Source of the DNA: Nitrospira sp. SB0662_bin_26
Lineage (GTDB): Bacteria > Nitrospirota > Nitrospiria > Nitrospirales > UBA8639
Assembly: GCA_009840285.1 (NCBI GenBank)
Contig: VXOF01000089.1
Coordinates: forward strand, 1-59,775
Direction: 5' to 3'
Length of the DNA stretch: 59,775 nucleotides
Shown here: in pieces, positions 1 through 8,337 of the stretch
Layout of the letters: the number at the start of each line of letters is the position of its first letter
Position numbering within the stretch: position 1 is the stretch's first letter
The notes under the pieces: model-generated
What the model was told of the DNA's origin: nothing
Database searches by the model: none
What the model saw: the letters and a program-made list of their open reading frames with translations, nothing else
Translations under genes and position numbers: made by a program

Positions 1-2
1 GG

Positions 3-593
3 ACGCCGATGGTGTCGATCGTGGGGTACACCAACGCCGGGAAATCCACTTTGCTGAACACCTTGACTCGCAGCTGCGTTTCGGCCAAAGATCAGCCGTT
101 TGAAACCCTGGATACCGTCAAGCGACGACTCAGGCTTCATTCCGGCCGGCACGTGATTCTGACCGATACCGTGGGTTTCATTCGAGACCTGCCCCAGGAT
201 CTCCTGGAAGCCTTTCGGACGACGCTTGACGAGCTTCACCAGGCTGACGTACTGGTGCACGTCGTGGATGCGACCGCGCCGGATCGTGATCAGCAAATTC
301 AGGTGGTCGAAGGACTCCTGCATGAACTTGACCTGCAACACGTGACCCGGGTCCTCGTCATGAACAAATGCGATCAATTGCCGCCGGACGACGTGGACGT
401 GCTCGAACGGCGCTTTCAGGCCTGCCCTGAGCCTGCCCTGCCTGTCCTGAGCGGAGTCGAAGGAAGCATAGTCGAAGGGCGAAGTCGAAGGGCCTTGTGC
501 GTCTCCGCGCTTCGGAAAGAGACTTTGACCCCGTTGAAGGACGCGATTGCCGACGCCTTGGAATCCGGCGTGCCCGTAGCGGAGGCAGGGTGA
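3..593 (+). CDS. hflX: GTPase HflX, C-terminal part (5' truncated by window edge)
   Basis: Ribosome-associated GTPase of the TRAFAC/Obg-like class. Family knowledge: HflX binds the 50S subunit and rescues or splits stalled ribosomes. The reading frame is open to the window start (codons from base 3), so the N-terminal HflX domain lies outside. Visible G motifs are G1 GYTNAGKS near the start, G3 DTVGF and G4 NKCD, in the correct order. An oddity follows G4: about 25 residues (PEPALPVLSGVEGSIVEGRSRRA) are encoded by a dispersed GAGTCGAAGG-type repeat and interrupt the normal G domain before the G5-like SALRKE segment. The frame stays open through the insert, so the protein may be functional with an extra loop. 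Nth follows 42 bases downstream. Confidence 0.9.
   Translation, partial: TPMVSIVGYTNAGKSTLLNTLTRSCVSAKDQPFETLDTVKRRLRLHSGRHVILTDTVGFIRDLPQDLLEAFRTTLDELHQADVLVHVVDATAPDRDQQIQVVEGLLHELDLQHVTRVLVMNKCDQLPPDDVDVLERRFQACPEPALPVLSGVEGSIVEGRSRRALCVSALRKETLTPLKDAIADALESGVPVAEAG
421..493 (+). repeat. Dispersed CTGAGCGGAGTCGAAGG-type repeat inside hflX
   Basis: The sequence holds CCTGTCCTGAGCGGAGTCGAAGG followed by two more GTCGAAGGG units, all in frame with hflX. Related copies occur in this window at about 15139, 15718 and 31496. The CCTGAGC...GTCGAAGG core is a widespread mobile-type short repeat in environmental genomes (recall, not searched). Confidence 0.75.
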
Positions 594-600
594 AGGAGCA

Positions 601-706
601 TTGTGGATTGTGAATTGAGGATTTTGGATTGGGAAATGGCAGTGAAAAATCAAAAATCAGCAATCGGCAATCCAAAATCAACAATCCACAATCAAAAATC
701 CACAAC
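601..706 (+). repeat. AT-rich inverted repeat (ATTGTGGATTGTGAATT family) at the nth start
   Basis: The left arm TTGTGGATTGTGAATTGAGGATTTTGGATT (601-630) is an imperfect reverse complement of AATCCAAAATCAACAATCCACAATC (669-693), with further TCCACAA to 706. Base composition is far more AT-rich than the flanking genes. The element separates hflX from the conserved part of nth and is translated as low-complexity N/Q/K/S-rich residues if nth starts upstream of it. Confidence 0.75.
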
Positions 707-1340
707 GACCCGTGCCCGGCGGATTCTGAAACGCCTGCGCACGCAGGGGACGAACGCGCCGGTGGAACTAAGCTACACCACCCCCTTTGAGTTGCTGGTG
801 GCGACGATCCTGTCGGCCCAATGTACGGATGAACGGGTGAACCGGGTAACGCCGGCGCTCTTCGCGGCCTATCCCGGGGCCCGGGAATTGGCCGGCGCAT
901 CCCAAGTGAAACTCGAAGCATTGATCAAACCAACGGGGTTTTACCGGAACAAGGCGCAACATCTGGTCAAGTGCAGTCAAGCCTTGGTGTCGCAGTTCCA
1001 AGGAGCCGTACCCAGGACCATGGAGGAATTGACGTCGTTACCCGGGATCGGCAGAAAGACCGCCAACGTGGTGTTGGGCGCCTGTTTCCGCGTGCCGGCG
1101 ATTGTCGTGGATACGCACGTGAAACGGGTGGCGCAACGTTTGCACCTGACCCGGAATACCGACCCCACCAAAATCGAGTTTGACTTGCAGGCGGTCTGGC
1201 CTGCCCGGGATTGGACCGATGGCTCGCAACGCATGTTGCTTCATGGCCGCTACGTATGCCTGGCGCGGAAGCCTCAATGCTCCGGCTGCGTGCTGTATGA
1301 AGACTGTCCGTGGGAAGGAAAGGTGTCGCGGCCATGTTGA
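636..1340 (+). CDS. nth: Endonuclease III (Nth), DNA glycosylase/AP lyase
   Basis: Base-excision-repair enzyme that removes oxidised pyrimidines and cleaves the AP site. The helix-hairpin-helix LPGIGRKTANVVLG carries the expected catalytic lysine, and VVDTHVKRV carries the catalytic aspartate. A C-terminal 4Fe-4S motif C-x6-C-x2-C-x5-C (CLARKPQCSGCVLYEDC) is intact. The track opens at a GTG at 603; I prefer the ATG at 636. Either way the first 25-35 residues come from a palindromic repeat and do not belong to the conserved fold, which begins around TTRARRILKRL. No in-frame start is seen right at that point, so the repeat appears to supply the start. The stop overlaps yicC by 7 bases, suggesting co-transcription. 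Confidence 0.92.
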   Translation: MAVKNQKSAIGNPKSTIHNQKSTTTRARRILKRLRTQGTNAPVELSYTTPFELLVATILSAQCTDERVNRVTPALFAAYPGARELAGASQVKLEALIKPTGFYRNKAQHLVKCSQALVSQFQGAVPRTMEELTSLPGIGRKTANVVLGACFRVPAIVVDTHVKRVAQRLHLTRNTDPTKIEFDLQAVWPARDWTDGSQRMLLHGRYVCLARKPQCSGCVLYEDCPWEGKVSRPC

Positions 1341-2206
1341 AAAGCATGACGGGTTTCGGCAAACGGGAGGGAACCAGTCACGGACTTGCCGTGACCGTGG
1401 AAGTCCGGTCGGTGAACCATCGATTCCGGGAAATCGTCCTTCGGGTGCCCAAGGGAGGGTTTGAGTGGGAAGAAGAATTGAAGGAGTTGGTGGCCGGAAC
1501 ATGTCGCCGGGGACGAATCGAACTTGTCGTGGTCTACGGGAAAGGCCATGAACGCGGCAAACACGTCACGCTGGATCGTCCCTTGGCGCGGCATTATTAT
1601 CGGGCTCTCAAGGATTTGCAGCGGGAGTTCCGGTTGGGAGGACAAATCGACGTCGAACTGTTGGCCTCATTCAGAGACATTTTTCGCGTTGCCGACATCC
1701 CGATCGACGACAAGCACCTGAACCGGGTGGTGAAGCGGCTCACGTCGGGAGCGCTTGCGGATCTCGATCGCATGCGGTCGAAAGAGGGGAAAGCCCTCCA
1801 GGTGGATATGGCGAAACGGCTGAAGCTGATTCGCGAGATGCACCGATCGATCGAACGCCGCCTGCCCCGCGTGGTCAAGGGCCTCCAGGAGCGTCTGCGG
1901 TTGCGCGTGCCTGCCTTGGCCGGAAGTGAGCAGGAAACCTGGTTCAACAAGGAATTAGCGCTCGTGTCCGATCGGTGCGACGTGACGGAAGAACTCACCC
2001 GGTTCCAAAGCCATGGCATTCAATTTGAAGAAATGATAAAAAAACGGGAGCCGGTCGGACGGCAGTTGGATTTTTTGTTGCAGGAAATGGGTCGCGAGGT
2101 GAATACGATCGGATCCAAGGCGAATGACGCGGAAATCGCCAAGCACGTTATCCAGCTCAAGAGTGAACTGGAAAAGATTCGCGAGCAGGTGCAAAATGTG
2201 GAATAG
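1334..2206 (+). CDS. yicC: YicC/YloC family endoribonuclease
   Basis: Conserved RNase of the YicC family (290 aa, normal length). Family knowledge: members cleave RNA and influence sRNA turnover. The start ATG at 1334 is chosen because MLKSMTGFGK is the family-typical N-terminus; the 8 extra codons in the track are spurious. The C-terminal DUF1732 region includes DRCDVTEELTRFQSH and GRQLDFLLQEMGREVNTIGSK, which are well preserved. It overlaps nth by 7 bases and sits 26 bases before gmk; yicC-gmk-rpoZ-coaBC is a common bacterial cluster. Confidence 0.93.
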   Translation: MLKSMTGFGKREGTSHGLAVTVEVRSVNHRFREIVLRVPKGGFEWEEELKELVAGTCRRGRIELVVVYGKGHERGKHVTLDRPLARHYYRALKDLQREFRLGGQIDVELLASFRDIFRVADIPIDDKHLNRVVKRLTSGALADLDRMRSKEGKALQVDMAKRLKLIREMHRSIERRLPRVVKGLQERLRLRVPALAGSEQETWFNKELALVSDRCDVTEELTRFQSHGIQFEEMIKKREPVGRQLDFLLQEMGREVNTIGSKANDAEIAKHVIQLKSELEKIREQVQNVE

Positions 2207-2232
2207 AACACCTTGCGGAGAAGGAGTGACTG

Positions 2233-2874
2233 ATGTCGGCTAACGGTGTCATGGTTGTGGTGTCAGGCCCTTCCGGGGTCGGAAAGAGCACGTTGTGCAA
2301 GAACATCGTGACGCAAGTCCCGAGTACCACATTGTCGGTGTCTTATACGACCAGGAAGCCGAGACCGGGCGAGCGTGACGGGGTTGAGTATAGTTTTGTC
2401 GATGAGGCCACGTTTCAAGGTCTGGTTCAGGCGGAGGCATTCGTGGAGTGGGCCGAAGTGTACGGCAACAAGTACGGCACTCCGAAACAGCCGTTGTTGG
2501 CGGCCTTGCAAAAAGGGACCGACGTGTTGTTGGATATCGATGCGCAGGGGGCCAGGCAAATTATGGAACGCTTTGCCTGGGCCGTGTACGTGTTCGTGGC
2601 CCCGCCGTCGCTTGAGGTCCTTCGCAACCGGCTCTGCCGGCGGGCCAAGGATCCCCCGGAGGAAATCGAGCGTCGCCTGCAAAAAGCGAGTGATGAAATC
2701 GCCAATTTCAAAGCCTATCATTACTTCGTGCGGAATGACGAACTCCTGCAGGCGACGAAAGAATTGGAATCCATTATTTTGGCCGAACGGGTGAAGACCA
2801 ACCGGTTGGACCCTGACGTACTCGTGGAAAACGGGTTGATCGAATCCATGACGATGAAGAAGATTGCCACGTAA
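2233..2874 (+). CDS. gmk: Guanylate kinase
   Basis: ATP + GMP to ADP + GDP, essential for guanine nucleotide supply. P-loop GPSGVGKST at residues 12-20. The GMP-binding segment SYTTRKPRPGERDGVEYSFV and the lid region RLCRRAKDPPEEIERRL are all present. The length of 213 aa is typical. The ribosome binding site GGAGAAGGAG lies just upstream of ATG 2233. It is placed between yicC and rpoZ, a common arrangement linking nucleotide supply and transcription. Confidence 0.96.
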   Translation: MSANGVMVVVSGPSGVGKSTLCKNIVTQVPSTTLSVSYTTRKPRPGERDGVEYSFVDEATFQGLVQAEAFVEWAEVYGNKYGTPKQPLLAALQKGTDVLLDIDAQGARQIMERFAWAVYVFVAPPSLEVLRNRLCRRAKDPPEEIERRLQKASDEIANFKAYHYFVRNDELLQATKELESIILAERVKTNRLDPDVLVENGLIESMTMKKIAT

Positions 2875-2900
2875 CCGTATTCACCAAAGGAGTTTCGATT

Positions 2901-3269
2901 ATGATTGATACGCTTCCTTTACTTCCGGACGATCGAGCCGGCAAGTTCGATTCCCGCTATCGAGTCGTGCTGGTTGCCGCTCAACGGGCAAAACAACTCA
3001 TGCGCGGGACCCCGCATGCACAAACGAGTAAATTCACCAAAGAAACCTCCATTGCGCTCGAGGAAGTGTTGGGAGACAACGTGGAGTATTTGATGGGACA
3101 AGAAGCGCGTGAGGCGCTTCGTGAAGCCAGGAAAAGCCTGGACCGTGAATTCGAACCGGCGTTGTTGGCGGAGGCTGATGAAGATGCCAAGGAAATCAAA
3201 AAGCAACTCAGCGTCTACGTTGACGATTCGCCAAATGAACCCGCCGGGGAAGCAGAGGCCGAGGGGTGA
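2901..3269 (+). CDS. rpoZ: RNA polymerase omega subunit
   Basis: Small RNA polymerase subunit that helps assemble the beta' chain. Seen: RYRVVLVAAQRAKQLMRG near residues 19-36 matches the omega core (YRLVL.AAkRArQL), followed by TSIALEEV. The C-terminal tail is long and acidic (EPAGEAEAEG), giving 122 aa, longer than E. coli omega. AAAGGAG precedes the ATG. Its stop overlaps the GTG start of coaBC by 4 bases (GTGA), a translational-coupling arrangement. Confidence 0.9.
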   Translation: MIDTLPLLPDDRAGKFDSRYRVVLVAAQRAKQLMRGTPHAQTSKFTKETSIALEEVLGDNVEYLMGQEAREALREARKSLDREFEPALLAEADEDAKEIKKQLSVYVDDSPNEPAGEAEAEG

Positions 3270-4522
3270 GCGAAAAGGCGTTACACGGCAAACGAATCGT
3301 CCTTTGCGTGACGGGAAGCATTGCGGCCTATAAAGCCGTGTCCCTGCTCCGGACGCTGGTCGAGGAAGGGGCGGAGGTGTCCGTGGTCATGACGCCGTCC
3401 GCCACGCAGTTCGTGGCGCCGCTGACCTTCGAAGTGTTGTCCGGCCGGCCGGTGTTGAAACGGCTCTTTGCGGGTGACCAACCCATGCCGCACCTGCAGG
3501 TGACGGAAGACGCGGACCTGATCCTGGTGGCGCCGGCCACGGCGAACTCCCTGGCCAAATGTGCGTTGGGTTTGGCGGATGATCTGCTGGGGACGTTGTT
3601 CGTGTCCGCACGATGTCCCATTGTCATGGCCCCGGCCATGGACGTCGAAATGTGGGACCATCCTGCGGTGGCGGCGCATACGCGGACGTTGCGCGAGCGC
3701 GGGGTCATGGTGCTGGAACCGGAGGAAGGCCCGCTGGCGTCCGGCCTGATCGGGAAAGGCCGGTTGCCTGCCGAACACGTGATTCTGGATGCGGTGCGTG
3801 CCCGCCTGGCGCGTCTGCGGGACTGGTCCGGTCAACGGGTGCTCGTCTCGGCCGGCCCCACGCGGGAACCGATCGATGCGGTTCGCTTTATCACGAACGC
3901 CTCATCAGGAAAGATGGGATACGCGATGGCGGAAGCCGCGGCCCAACGGGGAGCCGAGGTGCTGCTCGTCAGCGGACCGACGGCATTGCCGTGTCCGCCC
4001 AACGTGACGCGCGTTTCGGTGGTGACGGCTGAAGAAATGGCTCAGGAGCTGGATGCCCGGTTCGCGTGGGCCACCGTCCTCGTGATGACCGCGGCGGTCG
4101 GAGACTTTCGACCCCGGAACCCTTCGTCCGAAAAGGTCAAGAAACACAAATGGACCGGCGAGTCCCTGGAACTCGAACGGACTCCGGACATCCTGCAAGC
4201 GTTGTCACGGAAACGGACGCACCACGTGCTCGTCGGCTTTGCCGCGGAATCCGAGGACCTGCTCGCCAACGGCCGCAAGAAGCTGCATCAAAAAGACCTC
4301 GATTTGCTGGTCGTGAACAGGATTACGGGGCCGCAATCGGCATTCGGCAACGAGACCAATGAAGTCATTCTCCTGCCTCGTCATGGAACGCCCATCGAAG
4401 TTGAACGCCTGCCGAAACGGTTCCTGGCCGACCGCATTTTGGATACGGTTCAGGAACAGTGTATCGGTTCCCCATCCTCTGGGTCTCAGCAACCCCATGA
4501 AGGAATCCGCCGGATTCAGTAG
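3266..4522 (+). CDS. coaBC: Bifunctional phosphopantothenoylcysteine decarboxylase/phosphopantothenate-cysteine ligase
   Basis: Two steps of coenzyme A synthesis in one protein. The N-terminal flavoprotein (CoaC) half has GSIAAYKA, the active-site histidine in MPHLQV, and the PAMDVEMW loop. The latter has Asp where the classical motif PxMNxxMW has Asn; this variant also exists in other phyla (recall). The C-terminal CoaB half has SAGPTREPID, the FITNASSGKMGYAMAEAA loop and TAAVGDFRP. 418 aa is near normal. Start GTG 3266 overlaps rpoZ by 4 bases. The last ~20 residues (SPSSGSQQPHEGIRRIQ) look unconserved. Confidence 0.95.
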   Translation: MSEKALHGKRIVLCVTGSIAAYKAVSLLRTLVEEGAEVSVVMTPSATQFVAPLTFEVLSGRPVLKRLFAGDQPMPHLQVTEDADLILVAPATANSLAKCALGLADDLLGTLFVSARCPIVMAPAMDVEMWDHPAVAAHTRTLRERGVMVLEPEEGPLASGLIGKGRLPAEHVILDAVRARLARLRDWSGQRVLVSAGPTREPIDAVRFITNASSGKMGYAMAEAAAQRGAEVLLVSGPTALPCPPNVTRVSVVTAEEMAQELDARFAWATVLVMTAAVGDFRPRNPSSEKVKKHKWTGESLELERTPDILQALSRKRTHHVLVGFAAESEDLLANGRKKLHQKDLDLLVVNRITGPQSAFGNETNEVILLPRHGTPIEVERLPKRFLADRILDTVQEQCIGSPSSGSQQPHEGIRRIQ

Positions 4523-4601
4523 CGCCTCCAGCCCGTCCGCCTACAACATCATCCCCGGCAAGACAGTACCGTACTACCTGAGATGACAAAATGCATACAT
4601 T

Positions 4602-5114
4602 TTGACTATTTTTGGATCCATTATGAATCCTTTTAGCGGTATTTTGGCTCCATTTTGGCGCCATTTAGATTCTTTGTGTCATCAAGCGGTTCTTTGTGTG
4701 TTGGTGGCCCAACTCGGCGGTGGAGCGGTTTTCCCTTTGCAAGATGCGTACGGTCAAACGAGACTTGTCTTTGATGATTCTTCGTCTTCACAACGACCTG
4801 CCGTTGTCGAATTACCGGAACCCCTGCCTGAGTTCGACCCGGACAATCCACAAGCCATAGGGATCATTCTTGTCTTTCATCGTTGGCCTGACGACGAGGA
4901 CAAGAGAATCATTCTTGAAAAGGCCGCGGCAGCAGGCTTGACGAAGACCGACGAGATCTCTCGTTTCAAAATGTGGCTTTTTAAATGGAGCGAATGGCAA
5001 AAGGCGGCAGAGGCCGAGAAGGTCTGTCGCAGCCTGCCGGATCTTTCCTCCCTGGAGTACTGCGAGCCGGATTCTTTACTCGGCCCCGCAGCCGGCTTGT
5101 CAACGAATGAGTGA
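4602..5114 (+). CDS. Hypothetical exported protein
   Basis: I do not recognise this 170-aa protein. The N-terminus has a hydrophobic stretch (AVLCVLVAQLGGGAVF) ending near DAYGQTR, consistent with a signal peptide or anchor; an internal ATG at 4623 would shorten it by 7 residues. The remainder alternates a hydrophobic strand (AIGIILVFH), a helix rich in charged residues and a strand-like LSSLEYCEPD end. This loosely recalls small inhibitor/propeptide folds, but that is speculative. It stands at the boundary between the core cluster and the glycan region, and the DNA just upstream is AT-rich. Confidence 0.5.
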   Translation: MTIFGSIMNPFSGILAPFWRHLDSLCHQAVLCVLVAQLGGGAVFPLQDAYGQTRLVFDDSSSSQRPAVVELPEPLPEFDPDNPQAIGIILVFHRWPDDEDKRIILEKAAAAGLTKTDEISRFKMWLFKWSEWQKAAEAEKVCRSLPDLSSLEYCEPDSLLGPAAGLSTNE

Positions 5115-5208
5115 ACGCGTATCAGGGACAGTCTGAAGTTGGATGCCAAAAGTCATCGCGGGCTGCCCTGAAACCTGATGTCACCGCTCACGGGCGGACC
5201 TTAGCGGA

Positions 5209-6633
5209 TCAAGAGCCGTGGCGTTTCAGACAATACAAAACGCGCTTGCCGGTGGGCAGTTCGTGGCGGTCCACCAGTGAAAAGTGTTTGAAGGCTTCGG
5301 CTTCAAAGGCCGGCAGGTTGTACCAGGGATAGACGTCCTCCCGGTTGGCAAGGAGCTTTTTCACCATGGGATCCGATTTGGGCACAAACTCGATAACGAC
5401 ATATTTGGCTTCAACGACCAGCAGCAAATTGAAGACATACGCAAAGGGTACATTGTGTGTAAGGCAGAGATGATGCAGGAGGGCCAGTATCAACACAATC
5501 GTCGGCTTGCCCCGGTCGAGGAACCCTTGCCGCGCGAGGTTGTTCCACCCTAAGCCGGGCGAGGGGTTCGTCACATCCAGGACCAACGGCAAAATCCCCG
5601 AAATGTCGTTTTGTCGACAGTGCCGATAGAGGTGATTGACTGATTCCGGATCAGCGTCCGCCGCGATGACCAGATCAGAATATTTACGGGCAATTAAGGA
5701 GAATTCTCCTGTATTGCATCCAAGATCCCAAACGGAAAGAGGTCGTATGTTCTCCAAATGTTTTTCCACAAATCTTTGCTTAGCCTCAATTTCCGGAGAC
5801 GTATAGGAACGATTTTCGGAATACTCGACCCAGTGACGTTGGGACGACGACTGATGAAGTTGAGTCACCACTTTTTTTACGGCACGAACAAGCGCATTGA
5901 CATGATCCAGGGAAAACTTCAGTGATTGAAAGCTAGACTTCAGTGCCGGGTTGTCAGCTTGAAACCCCGTTTGGAAAAACGATTGGAGAAACACGTGTTT
6001 GAACATACCGGCTTTTCTCCAGCCCCACCTTCCGAGAAGAGATTTCATCACATGAAGAGGAATCCCTTCAAAATAACTTCTCAGTAATGGTTGGAAATCG
6101 ACGCCTTTGTGGGCCGCCAAAGCCAGGGGAAATAGGAACTGTTGGCAAAACTGCGTATAGCCTGCCCACGGTGTGCCAGGAACATATTTTGCTATTGAGA
6201 GGATATCAATAAAAATCGGGCGATGTCCCATAAATTGCATGTTATAGGAAGTCGCATCCTTTAGAGTAAACCCATGTTGCCCACTATGAAGCAGAAGATC
6301 CAGGGTGTGTAATGCGGCATCCTTCAACATGTCAAAGGACCATTCATAGGGATAGCTGATGAAGGGAATTCGGCTCTGTTCAATGATTCCTATAATCTCC
6401 GGGAACCTTTCGGCAATGGCACCCGCCGACTCAGTTTCCCACGTTCGAGTTATCCAACGTTCCTCCTCCAACCATTGACACAAAGGACTTTGGCGAAAGT
6501 CATGATACGAAGCCAACCCATCCTTCGTAAGTGCTCGAAACACCCGGTCGCCCTGAAAAAAAACAAACCCCTCGGGATCACGGTAGGATCCTGAAGCCCG
6601 CACGAGTTCCGGGATGGGCTCAGGGCTGGTCAT
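5209..6633 (-). CDS. Class I SAM-dependent methyltransferase with large N-terminal domain
   Basis: 474 aa. The C-terminal third is a Rossmann methyltransferase: motif I VWDLGCNTGEFS and an acidic motif II (VIAADADPES). The N-terminal ~300 residues contain LKDATSYNMQF...PIFIDILSI, which resembles a D-x4-N ... ID-x-LS pattern of a kinase-like fold seen in a family of two-domain methyltransferases (recall). Start ATG 6633 is preferred over the track start because CTTTCTCC on the plus strand is a ribosome binding site just upstream. It overlaps the small upstream gene by 14 bases, so all three minus-strand genes 8337-5209 form one operon. The substrate is unknown; a surface glycan or lipid is the contextual guess. 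Confidence 0.7.
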   Translation of the reverse strand: MTSPEPIPELVRASGSYRDPEGFVFFQGDRVFRALTKDGLASYHDFRQSPLCQWLEEERWITRTWETESAGAIAERFPEIIGIIEQSRIPFISYPYEWSFDMLKDAALHTLDLLLHSGQHGFTLKDATSYNMQFMGHRPIFIDILSIAKYVPGTPWAGYTQFCQQFLFPLALAAHKGVDFQPLLRSYFEGIPLHVMKSLLGRWGWRKAGMFKHVFLQSFFQTGFQADNPALKSSFQSLKFSLDHVNALVRAVKKVVTQLHQSSSQRHWVEYSENRSYTSPEIEAKQRFVEKHLENIRPLSVWDLGCNTGEFSLIARKYSDLVIAADADPESVNHLYRHCRQNDISGILPLVLDVTNPSPGLGWNNLARQGFLDRGKPTIVLILALLHHLCLTHNVPFAYVFNLLLVVEAKYVVIEFVPKSDPMVKKLLANREDVYPWYNLPAFEAEAFKHFSLVDRHELPTGKRVLYCLKRHGS

Positions 6634-6850
6634 CTTTCTCCTTGCGGAAAAGCTTGGTGAGTTTGCCCCAATACAGTTTGACCAAGACCCCGATGCCGGC
6701 AATGCCGCCCAGTAATATTTGGACCAGCAAGCCTCCGGCCGACGGGTCAATGTAGGCTAGAGCATAGTCAGGCTCGATTATGACAACTCCTAGTAAAAGG
6801 GCTGCGATCGTATTTTGCATGGTCTTCATCCTCATATGAGTCACGGTCAC
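6620..6850 (-). CDS. Small membrane protein with YIDPSAGG motif
   Basis: 76 aa. A signal-like segment (TIAALLLGVVIIEPDYALA) is followed by YIDPSAGGLLVQILLGGIAGIGVLVKLYW, one membrane helix, and a basic tail (KLTKLFRKEKDD). The YIDP.(S/T)G...Q.LLGG pattern is a recurring small protein beside polysaccharide or phosphatase-type genes (recall). A true start could be ATG 6832 or 6823 (MRMKTMQ / MKTMQN) rather than 6850. It overlaps the upstream sulfatase-like gene by 4 bases and the downstream methyltransferase by 14, so it is translationally embedded in that operon. Function unknown. Confidence 0.7.
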   Translation of the reverse strand: MTVTHMRMKTMQNTIAALLLGVVIIEPDYALAYIDPSAGGLLVQILLGGIAGIGVLVKLYWGKLTKLFRKEKDDQP

Positions 6851-8337
6851 TGAAGTGGCAACTGTCCTTGGCGTTTCACTCTTTCCATCTCGTCCAGTAA
6901 AATCTCAAAGAACTCGGCTGTATGAACAGGCTGCGGATTCACCACACCCCGTGTTTGTCCGGGTGACTTGAGCAAAAACGGCACACGGGCCACATGCTCA
7001 AGCTCAAGATGCCGACCGGGCTTGAGAGGGTCAAAACTTATGCCATGGTCGCTCATGATCACGATATATGATTGGTCATACAGTTCTTTGGCCTTGAGTT
7101 GAGCGACAAATTCTCCAAATAAGGAATCTGTATATGTCACCTGTTCTCTGTAAAATTGTTGCATTTCTTCGAGTTCGTCGCGACTCATTTCCCGTAGAGG
7201 ACCACCATCATATGCTCTTTGCCTAAGATCGCCGTTACTTTTAAATCGATAAGGAAAATGAGGCAAGCCCTCATGAATAAAGGTAAACGTGGGATGGTCG
7301 AAAGATTGCCCCATGCTGAGCGTACGAGTGATTGGGCGTCCCTGGAGAGCGAGTTGATCGGATTGCAGGAGAATCAGTCTTCGTAATTTCCTTCCTGCTT
7401 TGGTATCGCGTAATACCCCGGGGACAGATCTGCGCCACACACTGTTGGCCAAGTGGACATAGTCAGTAAATCCTCCTTCAAGATAAACCCGACACCGTTC
7501 AGCCACCTCCTTGAAAGCATGGCAATAGGGCAGGTAATTTCCAACGATGAATACTTCCATGTTTTGAGCGATGGACGAAAGATAATTTTGGGAATTGAAG
7601 TCGTATAAAAATTCTCCCTTAAAGTCGGTGACATCTTTCTTCCCCAAAAGCAAGGACGGAATGGCTCGTTCGGTCGATTTAAAGAGGGTCCGCGCATAAG
7701 GATACCACGTACTGGCCCGGGAGAATGTTGCCAAATTCGGAACAACGTTCACGTCAAACTTATCTCTCTCCAAACTTTGAACAAGCGAAAATTCATCGAA
7801 AATTATCCAAAAGACATGATGCCCATCCTCGTCCAAAGCAACCGGATCTACCCTGTCATGGGTGGACTCGATGTTGGCTTCCACTTCGCGCGCCTGAAGC
7901 ATGACCCGGCCAAAATTAAAGACTTCATACAAGAAAAGGAGGAAGAAAAACTGATGCACAAGAATGACCGTCTTTTTCTGTCCTCGTAAAAACCCTATCA
8001 CAGCCGGAGCAAGCATCACGACGCAAACGATGACGTACAGGGTTCTCATTCCGGAGGGAACCATAGTCAATTGAATCAGATGCAAAAAGGACACGATGCC
8101 TATAACCGTCAGAAATTTCTGAACACGTAGAGCAATCTTTTCACCTCCCCACCAATTCGCCAAAAACAGGGAAAAGCCCGCCACGAGTATTCCACCCCCG
8201 TAGACTGTCAAAAGGCAGGAAATGCAGACCGGTTCAAAGGGATGAGCTAAGATGTGACTGTTCAAGGGGACCATTAACGATAGCGTGACCACATTAATGG
8301 CAATAAGAACAGCCTCAAAAACTGAGCCTGAATTCAT
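6847..8337 (-). CDS. Membrane-anchored sulfatase/alkaline-phosphatase-superfamily protein
   Basis: 496 aa. Several hydrophobic segments occupy the first ~150 residues, followed by a periplasmic catalytic domain of the alkaline-phosphatase/sulfatase fold. Seen: FWIIFDEFS (N-terminal metal-binding Asp region), FTFIHEGLPHFPY and YIVIMSDHGISFD (the conserved DHG metal site). This architecture is shared with lipid/glycan phosphoglycerol or phosphoethanolamine transferases. A candidate nucleophile is a Thr/Ser in the LFKSTERAIPSLL segment. The ribosome binding site AGGAGAGG precedes ATG 8337. It is the first gene of a three-gene overlapping operon with a small YIDP protein and a methyltransferase. 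The substrate cannot be told from the sequence. Confidence 0.8.
   Translation of the reverse strand: MNSGSVFEAVLIAINVVTLSLMVPLNSHILAHPFEPVCISCLLTVYGGGILVAGFSLFLANWWGGEKIALRVQKFLTVIGIVSFLHLIQLTMVPSGMRTLYVIVCVVMLAPAVIGFLRGQKKTVILVHQFFFLLFLYEVFNFGRVMLQAREVEANIESTHDRVDPVALDEDGHHVFWIIFDEFSLVQSLERDKFDVNVVPNLATFSRASTWYPYARTLFKSTERAIPSLLLGKKDVTDFKGEFLYDFNSQNYLSSIAQNMEVFIVGNYLPYCHAFKEVAERCRVYLEGGFTDYVHLANSVWRRSVPGVLRDTKAGRKLRRLILLQSDQLALQGRPITRTLSMGQSFDHPTFTFIHEGLPHFPYRFKSNGDLRQRAYDGGPLREMSRDELEEMQQFYREQVTYTDSLFGEFVAQLKAKELYDQSYIVIMSDHGISFDPLKPGRHLELEHVARVPFLLKSPGQTRGVVNPQPVHTAEFFEILLDEMERVKRQGQLPLQ

Noticed and set aside
3266-4522. Inactive CoaC because of PAMD instead of PAMN
   Set aside because: The Asp variant occurs in other lineages as far as I recall, and the rest of both domains is intact.
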